A DNA stretch of 64,000 nt from BQJD01 sp965652415 (GCA_965652415.1 CBFGVH010000001.1:62001-126000), one strand, 5' to 3'; counted from the first letter of the stretch, positions 15,884 through 24,386 are shown. A program made the numbers and translations. Notes: generated by a model from the sequence alone, not told the origin.

Positions 15884-17497
15884 ATGCGCGCCATGAGCGA
15901 ATACGATTACATCATCATCGGTGCCGGCTCGGCCGGCTGCGTACTGGCCCACCGCCTGAGCGCGGACCCGGCAAACCGCGTGCTGCTGCTCGAAGCCGGA
16001 CCCCCGGATCGTTACCCGTGGATCCATGTGCCCATCGGCTACGCCAAGACGATGTTCAACTCGCGCTACAACTGGTGCTTCGAGACAGAGCCGGATCCGG
16101 GCATGAACAATCGCCGGATCTACTGGCCGCGCGGCAAGGTGCTGGGCGGATCGAGTGCCATCAACGGCCTGATCTACATTCGCGGCCAGGCGGCCGACTA
16201 CGACGACTGGGCCCGGCAGGGAAACCCCGGCTGGAGCTATGCCGACATCCTGCCGTACTTCATACGCTCCGAGCGCAACCAGCGCGGGGCCGGCGCATAT
16301 CACGGCGCCGGCGGCATGCAGGGCGTATCGGACGTCGGCGAACCGCACGAACTCGCCGAGGCCTTCATCGACGCCTGCGCCCAGGCGGGAATCCCCCGCA
16401 ACGACGACTTCAACGGCGAACGCCAGGAAGGTGCCGGCTACTATCAGCTCACCACCTGGCGCGGGCGGCGCTGCAGCAGCGCCGTGGGCTACCTGCGCCC
16501 GGCGCGCGGGCGCTCCAACCTCGATGTGCAGACCGGGGCTCTCGTTCACCGGTTGATCGTCGAGGACCGGACCGTCCAGGGAGTGGAGTATGCTCGCGGC
16601 GGCACGCGCGCCAGGGCGCGGGCACGCGCCGAGGTGATTCTCAGCGCCGGCGCCATCGGCTCGCCCCAGGTCCTGATGCTCTCCGGGATCGGTGATCCGG
16701 AAGAACTCGCGCGGCACGGCATCGAGGTCGTTCATGCGAACCCGGCCGTAGGCCGCAACCTGCAGGACCACCTGCAGATCCGCCTGATCCACGAGTGCAA
16801 CCGGCCGATCACCACCAACGACGACTTGAAGAGCCTGTACCGCAAGGCGAAGATGGGGCTTCGCTACGTCCTCGCCCGCTCAGGGCCGCTGGCGATCGGC
16901 ATCAACCAGGCCGGCGCCTTTACCGCCACGGGCGTGGACACCGGGCGGCCGGACGAACCGGACATCCAGTTCCACTTCGCCGCCCTCTCGGCCGACATGC
17001 CGGGGGCGCCCCTGCACGAGTTTTCGGGATTCACCTCTTCGGTGTGTCAGCTAAGGCCCACCAGCCGCGGCGTCGTACGACTCAAGAGCGCCGACCCGAA
17101 CGAGGCACCGGCCATGCATCCGAACTACCTCGCCACCGAGTTCGACCAGCGCAGCGTGGTCGAGGCGCTGCGCATCGCCCGCCGCGTCGCCGATGCACCG
17201 GCCATGCAACGCTACATTCGGCGCGAGCACGCCCCGGGAGCCGACATCGAGAGCGACGACGAGCTGCTCGAATTCGCGCGCGATACCGGCGTCACCATCT
17301 TCCATCCGTCGTGCACCTGCCGCATGGGCAACGACGACAACAGCGTGGTGGACCACCGGCTCAGGGTGCGCGGAATGGATCGACTACGCGTGGTGGACTG
17401 CTCGATCATGCCGAGCCTGGTCTCCGGCAATACCCACGCGCCGGCGGTGATGATCGCCGAGAAGGCTTCGGACATGATTCTCGAGGATCGCCGCTGA
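15884..17497 (+). CDS. GMC-family FAD-dependent oxidoreductase (choline dehydrogenase-like)
   Basis: Flavoprotein alcohol dehydrogenase of 537 residues. The FAD dinucleotide motif GAGSAGCVLAHRL is near residue 13, GMC signature 1 includes PRGKVLGGSSAINGLIYIRG near residue 80, and signature 2 GAIGSPQVLMLSGIG lies near 265. The catalytic histidine is in FHPSCTCRMG and the partner position in GNTHAPAVMIAEKASD near the C-terminus. The ATG at 15884 directly follows the regulator stop; MSEYDY at 15893 is an equally plausible start. It is co-transcribed with the regulator and divergent from the TRAP/dehydrogenase operon, so it probably acts on the same or a related alcohol, passing electrons to the respiratory chain. 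Confidence 0.9.
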   Translation: MRAMSEYDYIIIGAGSAGCVLAHRLSADPANRVLLLEAGPPDRYPWIHVPIGYAKTMFNSRYNWCFETEPDPGMNNRRIYWPRGKVLGGSSAINGLIYIRGQAADYDDWARQGNPGWSYADILPYFIRSERNQRGAGAYHGAGGMQGVSDVGEPHELAEAFIDACAQAGIPRNDDFNGERQEGAGYYQLTTWRGRRCSSAVGYLRPARGRSNLDVQTGALVHRLIVEDRTVQGVEYARGGTRARARARAEVILSAGAIGSPQVLMLSGIGDPEELARHGIEVVHANPAVGRNLQDHLQIRLIHECNRPITTNDDLKSLYRKAKMGLRYVLARSGPLAIGINQAGAFTATGVDTGRPDEPDIQFHFAALSADMPGAPLHEFSGFTSSVCQLRPTSRGVVRLKSADPNEAPAMHPNYLATEFDQRSVVEALRIARRVADAPAMQRYIRREHAPGADIESDDELLEFARDTGVTIFHPSCTCRMGNDDNSVVDHRLRVRGMDRLRVVDCSIMPSLVSGNTHAPAVMIAEKASDMILEDRR

Positions 17498-17522
17498 CTT
17501 CCCTCGCGAGCGGTGCGGGCGA

Positions 17523-18341
17523 TCAGCCCGCAAACAGCGGGTGCACGCGGCGCGGCCGGTCCTCGAGGTACAGAGGCATCATCTCGTTGACGAGGGCGGC
17601 CAGCCGCTCCTGCCGCGTGCCGGCCGACGGATGGGTGCTCAGGAATTGCGGCGGTCCACCGCCGCTCACAGATTCCATTTTTCGCCACAGACTGATCGCG
17701 GCGCGCGGGTCGTAACCCGCCCTCGCTGCGAGTTCGATCCCGATGCGGTCGGCCTCGCTCTCCGCGGCGCGACTGTTGGGCAGCTGAATCGCCAGCACGG
17801 CGGCTACCGACGCTGCCGTGGCCGCACCCGGCTGGTCCGACGCGATCGAGATCGCGGCGACGCCGAGAGAACTGGCAATCGCCACCGACATCTTCTCCGC
17901 CGTGTGATTGGCCAGCGCGTGGCCGATCTCGTGCCCGATCACCTGGGCCAACTCGTCGTCCGTCGCGCCGAGCTTGTCGACCATGCCGGTGTACAGCGCC
18001 ATGCGCCCGCCCGCCATGCACCACGCGTTGACCGTTTCCGGCTCGTCGATGATCTTCATCGACCATTTCCAGTCCCGCGTCGCCGGACGCATGGCGATCG
18101 CCTCGGTGACGAGGCGGCCGGTGATCCGGTCGATACGCCGCTTCAGGGCCGGATCGTTGTCGACCTTGCCCTGCTCTTCGAGCGGCTGGATCATCTGCAC
18201 GTAGGCGAGGGCCGACTGGCTGATGGCCTCCTGCTCGGATACCAGCATCAACTGGCGCCGTCCGGTCGGGCTGGTCGCACAGGCGGCTAGGGCGAGGAGC
18301 AGGACGATAACGGTACCGACTCGTTTCCATGAAATTGACAT
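17523..18341 (-). CDS. M48-family zinc metalloprotease, outer-membrane lipoprotein
   Basis: Quality-control protease of the cell envelope, similar to LoiP/YggG and BepA. The 272 residues start with a lipoprotein signal with lipobox LALAAC (lipidated Cys21). The zinc motif HEIGH is at residues 137-141 inside QVIGHEIGHALANH, and the third ligand lies in AAESEADRIGIELAARAGYDP. The C-terminal STHPSAGTRQERL is typical. I use the ATG at 18339-18341, preceded by GGGAG; the frame runs 42 codons further without homology. It converges on the GMC gene with a small hairpin TGCGGGC/GCCCGCA (17514-17532) between them. Confidence 0.92.
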   Translation of the reverse strand: MSISWKRVGTVIVLLLALAACATSPTGRRQLMLVSEQEAISQSALAYVQMIQPLEEQGKVDNDPALKRRIDRITGRLVTEAIAMRPATRDWKWSMKIIDEPETVNAWCMAGGRMALYTGMVDKLGATDDELAQVIGHEIGHALANHTAEKMSVAIASSLGVAAISIASDQPGAATAASVAAVLAIQLPNSRAAESEADRIGIELAARAGYDPRAAISLWRKMESVSGGGPPQFLSTHPSAGTRQERLAALVNEMMPLYLEDRPRRVHPLFAG

Positions 18342-18559
18342 GACGGACTCCCTTGGCAATACGACTGACAACCCGGCAGTGCACCCGACGCGCTGCCCGA
18401 GCGCCTGACACGGCCCAGTATCGCCTCGCAGCCGCCCCGTCGTCCATAGCGGCGTCGACATCGACACCGACGGGGCGCCGGGTCATGACCGAGATCATGG
18501 ACAACAGGCACCCGGTACTGTGAAGATAGGGGCGTCGAGCCCGGCCGACGGAGGTCGTT

Positions 18560-19027
18560 ATGCCTGTCAGGAAACTTGTCGAGTACCTCGACCGCAACCA
18601 GATCAAGTACATCACCATCAACCATTCGCCGGCCTACACGGCCCGCGAGGTCGCCGCGTCGACCCTGGTGCCGCGCCGCGAGTTCGCCAAGACCGTGGTC
18701 GTCACCCTGGATGAACGCCCGGCGATGGCGGTGGTGCCCGCTTCGCGGCACGTCGATCTCGACGCTCTCGCCGCTCTGGCCGGCGCCGGCCGTGCGGAAT
18801 TGGAAGACGAGAGCCGATTCGCCGACGAGTTCCCGGACTGCGACCCGGGTGCCATGCCGCCGTTCGGCAATCTCTACGACATGCCGGTGTACGTCGACAC
18901 GATGATTCGCGAGGACGACGACATCGTCTTCAACGCCGGAACGCACACCCAGGTCATCCGCATGTCGTCGGCCGATTTCATGGAACTCGTCGGACCGAAA
19001 GTCGGCGATATCTCGGTCAAGGAGTAA
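18560..19027 (+). CDS. YbaK/EbsC-type aminoacyl-tRNA deacylase domain protein
   Basis: Probable trans-editing factor that hydrolyses mischarged aminoacyl-tRNAs; family members include YbaK and ProX. The 155 residues form a single domain with INHSPAYTAREVAAS, the conserved lysine in REFAKTVVVTLDERP, and the GAMPPFGNLY loop followed by a buried strand pair ending in VIRMSSADFMELV. GGAGG precedes the ATG with 5 bases. It stands alone between divergent and convergent neighbours. The specificity (Cys, Ala or another amino acid) cannot be told from the sequence. Confidence 0.88.
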   Translation: MPVRKLVEYLDRNQIKYITINHSPAYTAREVAASTLVPRREFAKTVVVTLDERPAMAVVPASRHVDLDALAALAGAGRAELEDESRFADEFPDCDPGAMPPFGNLYDMPVYVDTMIREDDDIVFNAGTHTQVIRMSSADFMELVGPKVGDISVKE

Positions 19028-19055
19028 GCGGGCCCGACGCGTTCGGCGACTGTCG

Positions 19056-19841
19056 TCAGCCCTCGAGGGCGATGTCGCGAAAAGCCGCCGAGCGGGTGTC
19101 GGGAATGGGCTCGTTGTCGCGGGCACGGTAAGTGAATACCAGCGACTTCTTCACCGCCTCGGTCGTATTGCGGCCGGCGGCATGATACGTCCGGCAGTGA
19201 AACAGCAGCAGGTCGCCCTCCTCGAGCAACGCCGGGACGGCGGAGTCGATGAGCCTTCGGTTCTCCGCGAGATCGGTGCGAAGAAACAGTGCCGCATCCA
19301 GCCTGCCCCGCCCGAGGTCGAAATGGTGCGAACCGGGAATCAGCGACAGGCCGCCGTTGTCGGGATGCTCCTGACCCAGCGCAAGCCAGGCGCTCACCAG
19401 TTCCGGCCGGTCGAAGCGCCAGTAACGGATATCCTGGTGCCAGTTTGTCTGGCTGCTGAAGCCGGGGAACTTGGTCATCACGCAGTTGTGATGATTCTGC
19501 GACAGGCATACGGCGGGTGTGCCGATCAGCGTCCGCATCATCGACGCCAGCCGCGAGTCCGTCGCGAAGCGGCGGAACGCCTCGTCGCGGCTGAATGCCG
19601 CGAGCAGGCGACGCGGCGTGTAGCCGCCGTGCGCCGACTTCCCTGCCGGCGCGCCGGGATAGTTCACGTCGGCTTCGTATTCGACCGGGGCGAGCGGCGG
19701 GTGGAGTGCCGAATCGACCACGGCATCAAACTCTGCACAGCGCTCCACATCGACAAACGCGCGAACGACGAGGTAGCCGTCGCGGGCGAAGGCCTCGATA
19801 TCGGCCGGCCCGAGATCGGTCCCGCTTCTCGAAACATTCAT
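19056..19841 (-). CDS. phytanoyl-CoA dioxygenase (PhyH) family protein
   Basis: Fe(II)/2-oxoglutarate-dependent oxygenase, 261 residues from the ATG at 19841. The facial triad is visible: His135 and Asp137 in NWHQDIRYW, and the distal histidine in HCRTYHAAGRN. LSLIPGSHHFD and the C-terminal FTYRARDN are typical of PhyH proteins that hydroxylate small metabolites. An in-frame TTG at 19856 is an alternative start but overlaps a 16-bp palindrome; neither start has a Shine-Dalgarno. A -10 candidate GATAAT lies only a few bases before the ATG, which suggests a leaderless message. The substrate is unknown and no partner gene is adjacent. Confidence 0.85.
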   Translation of the reverse strand: MNVSRSGTDLGPADIEAFARDGYLVVRAFVDVERCAEFDAVVDSALHPPLAPVEYEADVNYPGAPAGKSAHGGYTPRRLLAAFSRDEAFRRFATDSRLASMMRTLIGTPAVCLSQNHHNCVMTKFPGFSSQTNWHQDIRYWRFDRPELVSAWLALGQEHPDNGGLSLIPGSHHFDLGRGRLDAALFLRTDLAENRRLIDSAVPALLEEGDLLLFHCRTYHAAGRNTTEAVKKSLVFTYRARDNEPIPDTRSAAFRDIALEG

Positions 19842-19852
19842 AAGATTATCGT

Positions 19853-19868
19853 TCAATCAATTGATTGA
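19853..19868. promoter_or_regulatory. 16-bp perfect palindrome upstream of the PhyH gene
   Basis: TCAATCAATTGATTGA is its own reverse complement and is AT-rich in a GC-rich setting. It lies just upstream of the -10 candidate GATAAT of the minus-strand PhyH gene, within the expected -35/-10 spacer, a good position for a repressor operator. Confidence 0.55.
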
Positions 19869-20047
19869 TATGCGTAATCCATCCAGGAAGCTGCTGAATC
19901 GGGACAACCGGATGACCGCAGACCGCCACCAATGATACTGTACGAGGCGACAGTTCCGGCACGCTGCGCGCCCGGCGCGCGGGCGGCCTGCGTACCGGCC
20001 CCGCCGTCGGCCAACGGAGTCCTGGCGGCAATGCCTGGAGGTGACTC

Positions 20048-20599
20048 TTGAGTACGTTCCTGGTTCGAGCGCTCCTGGTGATCGGCTTCGTTGCGGGCCC
20101 GGCGCACGCCGACCAGAACGATCCGGCCCTGGAAGCGCTTTTCGATCGCCTCGCCGCGACCAGCGACCGCGAGCAGGGACGACGGATCACCGGCGAGATC
20201 TGGTCGCTTTGGAACGATGTCGACGATTCCGGGGCGGGCACCCTGCTCAGAAACGGAGTGATCCTCATGCACGCCGGCCACCTGCCCGGGGCCCTGGCGC
20301 TGTTCGACCGGCTCGTCGCGCGCGCGCCTGGTTTCGCCGAGGGCTGGAACAAGCGCGCCACCGTCCTGTACCTGCTCGACAGGAACGCGGAATCCATGGA
20401 GGCGATCCGCCGCACCCTGGAGCTCGAACCGCGGCACTTCGGCGCCCTGTCGGGGCTCGGCCTCATCTATCTCGAGCAGGGCCAATACGAGGCGGCCCTT
20501 GTCGCATTCGAGAAGACCCGCGAGATCAATCCCTTCATGCCCGGCGTCGAGGAGAACATCGAACACGCCAGGGCCCTCGCCGAGGGCAGCCGCATCTGA
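20048..20599 (+). CDS. secreted tetratricopeptide-repeat protein
   Basis: 183-residue protein with an N-terminal signal peptide (core LVRALLVIGFVAG, cleavage after AHA near residue 21) and about three TPR units: residues 63-95 (GVILMHAGHLPGALALFDRL), 97-130 (NKRATVLYLLDRNAESMEAI) and 131-165 (LSGLGLIYLEQGQYEAALVA). It is probably periplasmic and mediates protein-protein contacts. The TTG start is supported by GGAGGT five bases upstream. It converges on the ion-channel gene and has no operon partner. No specific function can be assigned. Confidence 0.82.
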   Translation: MSTFLVRALLVIGFVAGPAHADQNDPALEALFDRLAATSDREQGRRITGEIWSLWNDVDDSGAGTLLRNGVILMHAGHLPGALALFDRLVARAPGFAEGWNKRATVLYLLDRNAESMEAIRRTLELEPRHFGALSGLGLIYLEQGQYEAALVAFEKTREINPFMPGVEENIEHARALAEGSRI

Positions 20600-20619
20600 A
20601 GCGGCCCGTGCTCCGGCGG

Positions 20620-21438
20620 TTATCGGTGCTGACCGGCCTTCACCAGCTGCCTGAGTTCCTCGAGCCTGGCGTCGATGTCGGCCAGCGTCGGCTCCCCCCG
20701 CTCTTCGTCGTCCTTGCGCCTCACCCGCGCGTGCTCCTGTTCCATGACGTTGACCACGATGCCGATGACCATGTTGAGAAAGGCGAAGGCGGTCAGGAAG
20801 ATGAACGTCACGTAGTAGATCCAGCTCAGAGGGTGGATGGCCATGGTCTCGTACATGACGTCGGTCCAGTCCTCGAACGTCATCACCCGGAAAAGCGTCA
20901 GCATGGCGATGGAGACATCCCCCCAAAGGTCCGGGTTGATGGCCTCGAACAGGGTGCTGCCAATGGCCGCGTAGATGTAGAAGATGATGAACATCAGCAG
21001 CATCACGTAGCCGAGCTGCGGCAGGGCCTTGACCAGAGACGTCAACAGTATCCGCAGCTCCGGGATGAACGAAACCATCCTGAGCACGCGGAACACGCGC
21101 ACCAGGCGCGCCACCAGCGCCATGTCCGTTTCGGAGACCGGGATCAGGCTGACCGCCACGATCAACGTGTCGAAACTGTTCCAGAAGTCGTGAAAGAACC
21201 GGCGCCGGTTGTCGCTGGCGGCGAAGCGAATGGCGATCTCGGCGACGAAGAAGACCGTCACGAACAGGTCCATCCACAGGGTCATCGACCTCACCCGCGG
21301 CGAGACGTCGTAGGTCTTGACGCCGACCAGGAGCGCCGACGTCAGGATGACCGTGATCACGAAAAGCTCGAACAGCTTGTTGGTGCGGACCGCGACGACG
21401 GCGGCCTGGAGATCGCGTGCATTCATCTGTGCTGCCAC
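20620..21438 (-). CDS. voltage-gated cation channel, BacNav-like, with a calcium-type filter
   Basis: Single-domain six-helix channel, 272 residues, that would assemble as a tetramer in the inner membrane. S1-S3 span roughly 22-100. The S4 sensor RLVRVFRVLR carries four arginines at three-residue spacing (111, 114, 117, 120). S5 is about 141-165 and S6 206-232. The pore loop holds the selectivity filter TFEDWTD at 187-193. A charged neck and a C-terminal helix (EPTLADIDARLEELRQL) fit the coiled-coil bundle of BacNav channels. In NavAb the filter is TLESWSM, and the mutant TLDDWSD is calcium selective. The Asp at positions 4 and 7 here suggests calcium permeability. The GTG at 21438 is used; an ATG at 21426 is also possible. 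Confidence 0.85.
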   Translation of the reverse strand: MAAQMNARDLQAAVVAVRTNKLFELFVITVILTSALLVGVKTYDVSPRVRSMTLWMDLFVTVFFVAEIAIRFAASDNRRRFFHDFWNSFDTLIVAVSLIPVSETDMALVARLVRVFRVLRMVSFIPELRILLTSLVKALPQLGYVMLLMFIIFYIYAAIGSTLFEAINPDLWGDVSIAMLTLFRVMTFEDWTDVMYETMAIHPLSWIYYVTFIFLTAFAFLNMVIGIVVNVMEQEHARVRRKDDEERGEPTLADIDARLEELRQLVKAGQHR

Positions 21439-21451
21439 ATTCGCCGGATCG

Positions 21452-22057
21452 TCAGTCCCAACGCCAGTGGGGATAGCCCTTGCCCGGCTCCCACAGGATC
21501 TCGCGCTCTCCCAGGGTGGCGCTGCTCCAGCGGCCGAACACGAACAGGGCGTCCGACAAGCGGTTCAGGTAGGCGATGACGTGAGGACTCACGGCCTCCG
21601 TCTGCGCGAGCCGCAGCACTTCGCGCTCGGCGCGCCGGCAGACCGTGCGCGCGTGGTGCAGCGCGGCGTTCATCGCGCTGCCGCCCGGGAGGATGAAACT
21701 GCGGAGTGTGGACAGTTCCTCGTTCATGGCGTCGATGACCTGCTCGAGCCACTCGGCATCGCGCGCCTCCACGAGCACCTGCCCCTCGTATTCGTCGCCC
21801 GGTGCGGTCGCGAGTTCGGCGCCGAGATCGAACAACTTGTGCGAAACGGCCTCGAGAATCGCTTCCAGGCTGTCGCGTCGGGGGGAAGGCTCCTTCGACT
21901 CGTTGAGACTGCGCACGATCCCGATCAGGCTGTTCAACTCGTCGACGGTGCCGTACGCCTCGATCCTCTGGTGGACCTTGGGCAGCCGGCGACCGCCGAC
22001 CAGGCCGGTCTCGCCACCGTCTCCGGTGCGGGTGTAAACCTTGGTAATCTTGACCAT
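21452..22057 (-). CDS. PduO-type cob(I)alamin adenosyltransferase
   Basis: Transfers the adenosyl group of ATP to cob(I)alamin to make coenzyme B12. The 201 residues begin with KVYTRTGDGGETGLVGG, the ATP-binding N-terminus of PduO-type enzymes. EAYGTVDELNSLIG follows, and the C-terminal RRAEREVL and AYLNRLSDALFVFGRW are the family signature helices. It lies 13 bases upstream of the channel gene on the same strand and they may share a transcript. A perfect TATAAT -10 box lies 45 bases upstream. No other cobalamin gene is in the window, so it probably serves salvage. Confidence 0.93.
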   Translation of the reverse strand: MVKITKVYTRTGDGGETGLVGGRRLPKVHQRIEAYGTVDELNSLIGIVRSLNESKEPSPRRDSLEAILEAVSHKLFDLGAELATAPGDEYEGQVLVEARDAEWLEQVIDAMNEELSTLRSFILPGGSAMNAALHHARTVCRRAEREVLRLAQTEAVSPHVIAYLNRLSDALFVFGRWSSATLGEREILWEPGKGYPHWRWD

Positions 22058-22098
22058 CGTCGTGTCCGGGAAGTATGAATGGACGGCGCGTGCCGGCG

Positions 22099-22113
22099 GC
22101 CGATTATATCGGC
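22099..22113 (-). promoter_or_regulatory. -10 box of the adenosyltransferase gene within an inverted repeat
   Basis: On the minus strand the perfect -10 hexamer TATAAT (complement of 22103-22108) is embedded in the inverted repeat GCCGAT-TAT-ATCGGC. The predicted start is near 22096, giving a leader of about 38 nt. The -35 region is weak. The repeat could be an operator. Confidence 0.4.
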
Positions 22114-22205
22114 AAGCCCGGTGCGCCGGCGTAGCCCGCGGCCGCGGAGGCGTTACGTTTTCGTAGGCGCCGCGTTTGTTTCCACCTCACAGGATACTGA
22201 AAACG

Positions 22206-23570
22206 ATGCCAAGCGGCCCTGATCCCACTGCTGCGCACGCCAGCGAAGGCGACGTGAACACCTCCTCGAGGCGCGCCGAATGGGTCGAGCGAAACGTCGG
22301 GGAGCGAACGCGAGAACTGCTGGCGCGCGACGAACGGGTGTTCATCCACCAGTCGCTGTCGACACCGTGTCTCAACGCCCTCGAAGGGGCCGGGGGCATC
22401 GAACTCGTCGATCTCGACGGGCGCAGAATCATGGATTTTCACGGCAACAGCGTGCACCAGGTCGGCTACGGCCATCCGCGAGTGATCGAGGCGGTGAAGC
22501 GCCAGCTCGACGAGCTGCCTTTCTGTCCACGCCGCTACACCAACGAGACCGCCGTTCGCCTCGCGGAGAAGCTCTGCGCGCTCGCCCCCCCGGGCCTGGA
22601 CAAGTGCCTGCTGGCCCCGGGCGGCACATCTGCGATCGGCATGGCGATCAAGCTGGTGCGCTACGCCACCGGCCGGCACAAGACCCTGTCGATGTGGGAC
22701 GCCTTCCACGGCGCCTCCCTCGACGCCATCTCGATCGGCGGCGAGGCCCTGTTCCGGCGCGGCGTCGGCCCGCTGCTGCCCGGCACCGAGCACCTGCCGC
22801 CGCCGACGTGGGGCCACCGGCATTTCGGCTCCGTGGAGAAGGCCGAGGCGTTCTGGGCCGAGTACGTCGAGTTCGTGCTCGCCACCGAGGGCGACGTCGC
22901 CGCGGTGATCGCCGAACCAATGCGCTGGACCACCGTGGAGCCGCCATCGAGGACTTTCTGGGAAAAGGTACGCGCCTCCTGCGATCGTCACGGCGCCCTG
23001 CTGGTGTTCGACGAGATCCCGTCCGCGCTCGGCCGCAGCGGCCGCATGTTCGTCTGCGAGACGATCGGCGTCACTCCCGACATCCTGGTCATCGGCAAGG
23101 GTCTCGGCGGTGCGGTGTTCCCGATGGCGGCCCTGGTCGCCCGGGGCGATCTCGATTGCGTCGCCGACGTCGCCCTGGGGCACTACACCCACGAGAAAAG
23201 CCCGGTGGGTTGCGCCGCCGCGCTCGCCACGCTCGAGGTCATCGAGGAAGAGCGGCTCGCGGAACGCGCCGCGAAGCTTGGCGCGCTCGCACTTGAGCGC
23301 ATGCATGCCATGAAGGCCAGGCACGCGATTATCCGCGACGTGAGGGGCCTGGGGCTGCACCTCGGCATCGAGCTCGGCACCGGCGACGGCCCGGCCGTCG
23401 ACGCCGCCGACGAGGTGCTGTACCGATGCCTCGCCCGAGGGCTGAGCTTCAAGCTCGGCGCCGGGTGCGTGATCACCCTGTGCCCTCCCCTGACCATCGA
23501 CGAGGAGGAACTGATGCGCGCCTTCGATATCGTCGAAGAGGCAGTTGCCGCGGCCGGGTCCGATCAGTAG
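22206..23570 (+). CDS. class III (fold type I) PLP-dependent aminotransferase family enzyme
   Basis: 454-residue PLP enzyme. The N-terminal region has NSVHQVGYGHP, the cofactor-binding loop is GGTSAIGMAIK, the PLP-ring aspartate is in LVFDEIPSALGRSG, and the Schiff-base lysine is in ILVIGKGLGG near residue 298. LGHYTHEKSPVGCAAALATL completes the site. It resembles proteins annotated as aspartate aminotransferase family, some of which are (R)-1-hydroxy-2-aminoethylphosphonate ammonia-lyases (PbfA). I recall this only loosely, and no phosphonate gene is nearby. AGGA lies 12 bases before the ATG at 22206; the frame opens earlier at 22176 (TTG). The 3' end overlaps tatD by 7 bases tail to tail. 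Confidence 0.85.
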   Translation: MPSGPDPTAAHASEGDVNTSSRRAEWVERNVGERTRELLARDERVFIHQSLSTPCLNALEGAGGIELVDLDGRRIMDFHGNSVHQVGYGHPRVIEAVKRQLDELPFCPRRYTNETAVRLAEKLCALAPPGLDKCLLAPGGTSAIGMAIKLVRYATGRHKTLSMWDAFHGASLDAISIGGEALFRRGVGPLLPGTEHLPPPTWGHRHFGSVEKAEAFWAEYVEFVLATEGDVAAVIAEPMRWTTVEPPSRTFWEKVRASCDRHGALLVFDEIPSALGRSGRMFVCETIGVTPDILVIGKGLGGAVFPMAALVARGDLDCVADVALGHYTHEKSPVGCAAALATLEVIEEERLAERAAKLGALALERMHAMKARHAIIRDVRGLGLHLGIELGTGDGPAVDAADEVLYRCLARGLSFKLGAGCVITLCPPLTIDEEELMRAFDIVEEAVAAAGSDQ

Positions 23571-24352
23571 GAAGCGTCGAGTCGCCCGGCGCGGGAGAAC
23601 AGGCGGAAGAAGTTCTCCGTGGTGGTCCCGGCCACGGACTCCAGGGTCTCGCCGCGAAGTTGCGCGACGAACTCGGCCGTGTGGCGCACGAAGGCCGGCT
23701 GGTTGGTCTTGCCGCGATGCGGCACCGGGGCCAGGTACGGGGCGTCCGTCTCCACCAGCATGCGGTCGGCGGGCACCTTGCGCGCGACTTCCTGCAGGTC
23801 GGTCGCGCTCTTGAAAGTGACGATGCCGGAAAACGAGATGTAGAAGCCGAGGTCGAGCGCCTTGCGGGCCACGACCCAGTCCTCGGCGAAGCAATGCATC
23901 ACGCCGCCGGCCTCCTCTGCGCCTTCCCCGCGCATCATCGCCAGGGTATCGGTGGCCGCCGCCCGGGTATGGATGACCAGGGGCAGGTTCGCCTCGCGCG
24001 CCGACGCGATGTGCCTGGCGAATCGCTCGCGCTGCCAGTCGAGATCGCCCGTGGAACGGAAATAGTCGAGCCCGGTCTCCCCTATCGCCACAACGCGCGG
24101 ATCTCTCGCCTCGGCGACGAGCCGCGCGGTTGCCGTTTCCTCCTCGTCGCGCTCGTTGGGGTGAACGCCCACGGAGCAGAACACGTCGGCGTTGGCCTCG
24201 GCGATCGCGCGCACGCGGGGAAAGTCCCGCATGTTGACGCTGATGCAAAGAAAATATCGCACACCCTCGCGGCGGGCGGCGTCGAGCACGGCGTCGACGT
24301 CGTCACCGAGGGGGGCGAAATCGACGTGGCAATGGGAATCCACAAGCTCCAT
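23564..24352 (-). CDS. TatD-family metal-dependent hydrolase
   Basis: Metal-dependent deoxyribonuclase/hydrolase of the amidohydrolase superfamily, 262 residues. The metal ligands are in VDSHCHVDF (residues 4-12), GETGLDYF near 94, IHTRAA near 128, HCF near 153, and VETDAPYLAP near 204, all at the expected positions. It closes the conserved fabF-mltG-tmk-holB-pilZ-tatD gene order seen in many gammaproteobacteria and lies 34 bases after pilZ. E. coli YcfH occupies this place. Natural substrate uncertain: DNA repair or D-aminoacyl-tRNA processing have been proposed for the family. Confidence 0.93.
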   Translation of the reverse strand: MELVDSHCHVDFAPLGDDVDAVLDAARREGVRYFLCISVNMRDFPRVRAIAEANADVFCSVGVHPNERDEEETATARLVAEARDPRVVAIGETGLDYFRSTGDLDWQRERFARHIASAREANLPLVIHTRAAATDTLAMMRGEGAEEAGGVMHCFAEDWVVARKALDLGFYISFSGIVTFKSATDLQEVARKVPADRMLVETDAPYLAPVPHRGKTNQPAFVRHTAEFVAQLRGETLESVAGTTTENFFRLFSRAGRLDASY

Positions 24353-24386
24353 GGCGGGGCTCCGTTCGCTCGGGCGGGAAAGTAGC

